NCBI RefSeq assembly: GCF_023238445.1
Contig: NZ_CP096658.1
Location: forward strand, 2,170,001 to 2,234,000
Length of the DNA: 64,000 nt
Reading direction: 5' to 3'
DNA from: Halorussus gelatinilyticus
GTDB lineage: Archaea; Halobacteriota; Halobacteria; Halobacteriales; Haladaptataceae
Notes under the pieces: generated by a model
The model's input: the letters and a program-made list of their open reading frames with translations, nothing else
Databases searched by the model: none
Told to the model about the DNA's origin: nothing
Translations under genes and position numbers: made by a program
Part shown: positions 60,523 to 64,000 of the stretch, one piece after another
How positions within the stretch are numbered: position 1 is the first letter of the stretch
Layout of the letters: each line of letters opens with the position of its first letter

Positions 60523-61257
60523 ATGAACGAGGACGGGGAGTCGCGAGTAGGGCGGTCTGTCGTGGAACTCGAGTTCGAGATGTCGGACTCGGAGCTACTG
60601 TTCGTGGCGGCGTCCGACGCCGAGCAGTGTCTGATCGAGCTCGAGGAGATGATTCCCCGCGGCGAGGGCCAGTACGCGGAGTTCTTCAGCGTCGCCGACA
60701 CCGACCCGGCCGACCTGCTCGACCTGGCCGACGACCACGGGGCGGTCGAACCCCACCTCATCGAAGCGTCCGAGGACGACGGACTCGTCGAGTTCTCGGT
60801 TTCCGCGGACTGTCCCGCGGTGTCGCTGGCCGAGTCGGGAGCGCTTCCGAGGGTGGTGCGCGCCGAGACAGGAGACGGCCGCATCGTCGCCGAACTCCCG
60901 CCGCGACACGCCCCGGCGGAGGTCGTCGAATCGTTCCTCGACGAGTATCCGAGCGCGGAGTTCGTCGCCAAGCGCGAGAAGGAGTCCGTCACCACGCCGT
61001 TCGGCAGCGAAGGGTTCGAACAACTGCTCCGGGAACACCTCACCGACAGGCAACGCGAGGTGCTCCGGGCCGCCTACGAGGCCGGGTACTACGACTGGCC
61101 GCGGGACTGCACCGGCGAGGAGGTCGCCCGAGAACTCGACATCACGTCGGCGACCTTCTCCCAGCACATCCACGCCGCCGAGCGGAAGCTTCTGGCGGCC
61201 CTGTTCGAGGGTTCGCGAACCGAGTCGAACTCCACGGGAATGCAGGAGAGTTGGTGA
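60523..61257 (+). CDS. BAT-type HTH regulator without sensor domains
   Basis: A 244-residue regulator containing only the last two parts of the bacterio-opsin-activator plan. Residues about 12-160 form the BAT/GAF-associated beta domain (VVELEFEMSDSELLFVAASDAEQC, VEFSVSADCPAVSLAESGA), and 170-230 the HTH_10 (LTDRQREVLRAAYEAGYYDWPRDC then ARELDITSATFSQHIHAAERKLL). It lacks the PAS and GAF sensor regions of the protein at 36765, so it may be controlled by level, by a partner or by a ligand in the BAT domain. It is divergent from proS. A Ser/Asn/Glu tail ends the protein. Confidence 0.9.
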   Translation: MNEDGESRVGRSVVELEFEMSDSELLFVAASDAEQCLIELEEMIPRGEGQYAEFFSVADTDPADLLDLADDHGAVEPHLIEASEDDGLVEFSVSADCPAVSLAESGALPRVVRAETGDGRIVAELPPRHAPAEVVESFLDEYPSAEFVAKREKESVTTPFGSEGFEQLLREHLTDRQREVLRAAYEAGYYDWPRDCTGEEVARELDITSATFSQHIHAAERKLLAALFEGSRTESNSTGMQESW

Positions 61258-61417
61258 CGACCCTACGCCCCAATCGGTGGAGACGGGGTGTCGAGAGGCG
61301 GTACGCCGCGGTCGGTGGTGGCGCGGTTCGGCCGGTCCCGGCGCGAGTTGAACGATAGTGGCGCAAGTCGGTCGCAGGACGATTCGCCAGTTGTAGTGCG
61401 GACCGGCGTCGCCCCAC

Positions 61418-61777
61418 TCACCCGTCCTCCGAGGGCCTGACGACCACGCGGCCGTCCGAACCGATGTGGACCGAACAGCCCTCGTACGAGAAGACGACGC
61501 GACAATCGCACGTCGTCTCCGCACCGGTAGCGCTCCTCGGACCGAGAATACGCTCGAGGGCGTCGGGTTCGACGACCTCGTAGAGCGGACGCAACTCCCT
61601 GGGGTCGGTTCCGGTCACCGCCGCGACGGCCTCGGTGACGGCGCTCGTGATGGGAGTGTCGGACGCCGGGTCGTAGCGAACTTCGTACGGTTCTTCCCCG
61701 AGTTCGCCACTCGTCGAGTCTCCAGCAGATGAGGTGTCTTTTGGCGTCATGAGATTACGAAACGGCTCCGTGTCCAT
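61418..61777 (-). CDS. HalOD1 domain protein with N-terminal extension
   Basis: A 119-residue protein. The first 40 residues are a hydrophilic, probably flexible region (TPKDTSSAGDSTSGELGEE); the rest is a HalOD1 output domain (TPITSAVTEAVAAVTGTDPREL, LYEVVEPDALERIL, VVFSYEGCSVHIGSDGRVVV). It contains a Cys pair (CDC) near 90 and a further Cys in the last strand that the copy at 45916 lacks. Start could be ATG 61777 or ATG 61750. There is no linked histidine kinase gene. Interval 61258-61417 has nothing recognisable. Confidence 0.82.
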   Translation of the reverse strand: MDTEPFRNLMTPKDTSSAGDSTSGELGEEPYEVRYDPASDTPITSAVTEAVAAVTGTDPRELRPLYEVVEPDALERILGPRSATGAETTCDCRVVFSYEGCSVHIGSDGRVVVRPSEDG

Positions 61778-61866
61778 ACGAAGGATTCGACGCTCTTAGT
61801 CTGAGTACCTCCAACTCAAGGTGTGGGTGACCGTCCCGGTCTCCAACGGCGACGAGAACGAAGAAA

Positions 61867-62355
61867 TCAGCGCTCTGCGGTCGCTTCCAGTTCTCTCACG
61901 CCCGTCTCGACCGTCCACTCGCGCAGTTCGTCGCCGTCCGAGTCGAAGACGAACTCCCCGGCGAAGGTCTCGCCGTCGAGCAAGTGGGGCAGCCAGTGGC
62001 GGTCGTCCTCCCACATCTCGTCGTAGGGCACCGACTCGTAGTCGAACCACGCGGGGTCGGCCTCCGGGGTCGATTCCGGCTCTCCGGCGAACTCCTCGGT
62101 GCGGAAGACGTGGACGAACATCCGCGGTTCCTCGCCGAAGACGAAGCGGAACTCGCCGACCTTCTCGGGGTCGCGGGGCATCACGCGAATCTCCTCTTCG
62201 ACCTCGCGGACGACGCACTCGCGGGGCGTCTCGCCGTCCTCGACCTTCCCGCCGGGTCCGACGAACTTTCCTTCGCCGAGGCCGCGCTTCTTCCGGATGA
62301 GCAGGACCTCCTCGCGCTCGGGCCGCAGGAGATAGCAGAGCGTCGCGGACTGCAT
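61867..62355 (-). CDS. MutT/MTH1-like Nudix hydrolase
   Basis: A 162-residue Nudix enzyme, probably clearing oxidised nucleotides such as 8-oxo-dGTP. The Nudix box is GPGGKVEDGETPRECVVREVEEEIRV (about 33-58, in pieces) with the REVEEE glutamates. The second half, WFDYESVPYDEMWEDDRHWLPHLLDG in pieces (about 104-128), matches the substrate pocket of MTH1-like members, where Asp and Trp read the purine. The protein begins MQSATLCYLLR at ATG 62355 and overlaps the opposite upstream region of the second Nudix gene. Confidence 0.87.
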   Translation of the reverse strand: MQSATLCYLLRPEREEVLLIRKKRGLGEGKFVGPGGKVEDGETPRECVVREVEEEIRVMPRDPEKVGEFRFVFGEEPRMFVHVFRTEEFAGEPESTPEADPAWFDYESVPYDEMWEDDRHWLPHLLDGETFAGEFVFDSDGDELREWTVETGVRELEATAER

Positions 62356-62402
62356 GGTCGTCCGGTCGGACTACGCCGAGATAGAACTGTCGGAGGCTTG
62401 TG

Positions 62403-62411
62403 GTTTATATC
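62403..62411 (+). promoter_or_regulatory. TATA-like box for the zinc-ribbon Nudix gene
   Basis: gtttatatc is centred about 28 bases before ATG 62435. It selects that start over in-frame codons closer to the edge of the divergent gene. Confidence 0.5.
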
Positions 62412-62434
62412 GGTTCGATTCGACCGTCCAGACG

Positions 62435-62953
62435 ATGATAGGCGTCTCCGCCGACTACTGTCCGGACTGCGGCGCGGAACTGACGACAGTCGAATTCGAG
62501 GGGAGAGACCGGAACCGCTGCTCGTCGTGCGAGCGGACGTGGTGGCACCAATCGGTGCCGACGACGAGCGTGACCGTTCGGGACGGGGACCGCGTGTTAC
62601 TCGTCCAGCGCGGCGGTGGCCGAGACGCCGGTCGGTGGGACCTCCCGGCGGGACACCCCGAGTACGACGAACCCGCGCGCGAGGCGGCCGCCCGCGAACT
62701 CCGGGAAGAGACCGGACTCGTCGCGGACCCCGACGCGCTGTCCCTCGTCGGAACGGTCCTCTCGGAGGGACCGAGGGCGACCTATCGCTCGATAAACTAC
62801 CGCATCGACCGCGCTTCGACCGAGGGCGAGGTAGCGGCCGGGTCGGACGCGGCCGACGCCCGCTTCGTCTCGGTCGAGTCGGTCCGAGCCGGAGACGTGT
62901 ACGTTCGGAAACTCGGCCGCCAGCGACTCCGGGACAGCGCGGTCTTAGAGTAG
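62435..62953 (+). CDS. Nudix hydrolase with N-terminal zinc ribbon
   Basis: A 172-residue protein joining a Zn ribbon (CPDCGAEL and CSSCERTW, residues about 9-34) to a Nudix fold. The Nudix box is DLPAGHPEYDEPAREAAARELREETGL in pieces (about 70-96). The zinc-ribbon arrangement is shared with NADH-pyrophosphatase-type and other archaeal Nudix enzymes, so NAD(H) or another nucleoside diphosphate is possible. The start comes from the promoter position. It is divergent from the MTH1-like gene, and the two may clean related nucleotides. Confidence 0.85.
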   Translation: MIGVSADYCPDCGAELTTVEFEGRDRNRCSSCERTWWHQSVPTTSVTVRDGDRVLLVQRGGGRDAGRWDLPAGHPEYDEPAREAAARELREETGLVADPDALSLVGTVLSEGPRATYRSINYRIDRASTEGEVAAGSDAADARFVSVESVRAGDVYVRKLGRQRLRDSAVLE

Positions 62954-63017
62954 CCCGCGATGTGTCTATCGGCCACCCGAATTATCGGGGCGTCGGTCGT
63001 AGCATCTCCGACTCACG

Positions 63018-63779
63018 ATGACCGACACTCACGACGTCACGGTCACGTCCGTCCACCAGATGACGCCGACTGTCAAGCAGTTCGTTCTCGAATCCGACGG
63101 CTACCAGTTCGACTTCGACCCCGGCCAACACACCCACGTCCACTTCCCCCGTTCCGAGAGTCCGGCGGCGGACGGGACCTCGGGCGACGAAGACGACGAG
63201 GTGGTCCGGCCCTACACCGCGACGGCGATGCCCGGAAGCGACACGATTACGCTCGCCATCAAGCGCTACCCCGACGGCATCGCCTCGACGTGGATGCACG
63301 AGCGGACGCCGGGCGACACCGTCGAAATCGAGGAGCTGGGCGGGAACCTCTACCTCCGGGACCTCGACAGGGACGTGGCGTTCGTCTCGACCGGAACCGG
63401 CATCACGCCGATGATAGCGATGGCCAAGCAGTACGTCCGGGAGGGGACCGGCCGCGCGCACTTCTTCTTCGGCGAGAAGGACGAGGAACACGTCGTCTAC
63501 CGCGAGACGCTGGACCAGATGGCGGCCGACTATCCGGACTTCGACGTGACCTACGTCCTCTCGGAGGCCGACGAGGGCTGGCCGGGACCGGAGGGCCACG
63601 TGCAGGACCACCTCGCCGACTATCTGGACGACTTCGACGGTCGGGACTTCTACGTCTGCGGGGTGCCCCAGATGGTCGTGGACACGCAGGACTACCTCGA
63701 CGAGCGGGGCGTGGACGACGACAGTGTGTACGTCGAGGGCTGGGAGGGCGACGAAGTGTCCGACGACGAGGAGAGTTAG
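63018..63779 (+). CDS. FAD-dependent ferredoxin/NAD(P)H reductase-like protein
   Basis: A 253-residue flavoprotein. The FAD barrel spans about 1-105 with GQHTHVHFP near 35-43, RPYTATAMPGSD near 63-74 (FAD phosphate motif) and LAIKRYPDGIASTWMHE; the NAD(P) domain spans about 110-235, opening at VAFVSTGTGITPMIAMAKQYV and with VLSEADEGWPGPEGHV, then FYVCGVPQMV near 215. The opening TSVHQMTPTVKQFVLESD is typical of the family. It has no Fe-S domain of its own and would need a separate partner. It resembles the protein at 8451. It overlaps the next gene, on the opposite strand, by four bases. Confidence 0.87.
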   Translation: MTDTHDVTVTSVHQMTPTVKQFVLESDGYQFDFDPGQHTHVHFPRSESPAADGTSGDEDDEVVRPYTATAMPGSDTITLAIKRYPDGIASTWMHERTPGDTVEIEELGGNLYLRDLDRDVAFVSTGTGITPMIAMAKQYVREGTGRAHFFFGEKDEEHVVYRETLDQMAADYPDFDVTYVLSEADEGWPGPEGHVQDHLADYLDDFDGRDFYVCGVPQMVVDTQDYLDERGVDDDSVYVEGWEGDEVSDDEES

Positions 63780-64000
63780 TCGTCAGCGCGTTCGACGGCG
63801 AACGGACTCTCGCTCTCCCGCCAGTCCCACCCCGGCAGTCGCGTCTGGAACCCGGCCGCCAAGGCGGCGTCCAAGTCGTCCTCGCCCGCGGTCTCGCGGG
63901 CGTCGCCCGCTCGTTCTCCCGAGGCGCTTCGCGCCTCGCCGCCCTCGTCGGCGTGGACGCTCACGTCGGCGTAGTGGAACGTCGCCTCGCCCAGCAGTCG
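63776..64000 (-). CDS. Unknown protein, C-terminal end only
   Basis: An open minus-strand frame runs off the right edge and ends at TAA 63776-63778, overlapping the reductase stop by four bases. About 74 residues are visible: LLGEATFHYADVSVHADEGGE, an acidic low-complexity middle (GERAGDARETAGEDD), then ALAAGFQTRLPGWDWRESESPF. A GTG at 63962-63964 could start a 62-residue protein, but sequence quality upstream looks coding, so it is better read as the end of a longer gene. No family is recognisable. Confidence 0.55.
   Translation of the reverse strand, partial: RLLGEATFHYADVSVHADEGGEARSASGERAGDARETAGEDDLDAALAAGFQTRLPGWDWRESESPFAVERADD

Noticed and set aside
63776-63964. Complete 62-residue gene at the right edge
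   Set aside because: The frame continues past the edge in apparently coding sequence, so it is more likely the end of a longer gene.

Overview
The window is chromosomal DNA from a haloarchaeon (class Halobacteria). The signs are high G+C with G/C-ending codons, very acidic proteins, mostly leaderless genes with a TATA-like box about 26-30 bases upstream, twin-arginine export signals, a PGF-CTERM surface protein, bacterio-opsin-activator HTH regulators, HalOD1 domains and an archaeal-type ProRS. The genus cannot be fixed from the sequence alone. No rRNA, tRNA, CRISPR array, transposase, integrase or origin was recognised; accessory content is scattered genes rather than an island.

Layout. 1-6 kb: pyruvate kinase (cut by the left edge), a GYD protein, methionyl-tRNA synthetase, a possible structured RNA and a long coiled-coil protein with a structured leader. 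6-16 kb: a GH2-fold protein lacking both catalytic glutamates, a small Cys-rich protein, a flavin reductase-like protein, a Nudix hydrolase, methylmalonyl-CoA epimerase, a 20-codon Shine-Dalgarno-led mini-gene divergent from a HAD phosphatase, an orphan solute-binding protein, a zinc-finger protein, a GNAT, a GH99-like protein and a DUF892 protein. 16.5-23.6 kb: a minus-strand sugar ABC operon (binding protein, two permeases, ATPase, small membrane protein, Gfo/Idh dehydrogenase, sugar isomerase). 23.9-31.7 kb: methylmalonyl-CoA mutase, DehI-like protein, class V aminotransferase, acyl-CoA dehydrogenase, acyl-CoA ligase, PHP protein.

31.7-47.8 kb is mixed housekeeping and regulation: YdjM-like membrane protein, PncC/CinA-C, class IV aminotransferase, UDP-GlcNAc 2-epimerase, Rieske protein, HTH/Zn-ribbon, PAS-GAF-BAT regulator, winged-helix protein, sugar nucleotidyltransferase, DUF1917, ParB-like, Dph6, DUF373, PHP, Lrp, HalOD1, endonuclease III and DUF371. 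47.9-64 kb: 2-oxoacid:ferredoxin oxidoreductase (KorAB), two exported proteins (one with no normal start codon), a geranylgeranyl-reductase-family flavoprotein with a coupled small gene, an acyl-CoA ligase/hydrolase pair facing a MaoC hydratase, a surface glycoprotein-like protein, ProRS, a second BAT-type regulator, a HalOD1 protein, two Nudix proteins, a second reductase-like protein and a gene cut by the right edge.

Functional themes. Fatty acid and propionate metabolism recurs (acyl-CoA ligases, dehydrogenase, MaoC, mutase, epimerase). KorAB links the TCA cycle to ferredoxin. The ABC operon couples uptake of a sugar or polyol to its oxidation and isomerisation. The most unusual items are the catalytically dead GH2 protein, the SD-led 20-residue peptide gene, the exported protein without a start codon, the candidate structured RNA near 4.75 kb, and clusters of perfect palindromes with three-base loops in intergenic DNA.
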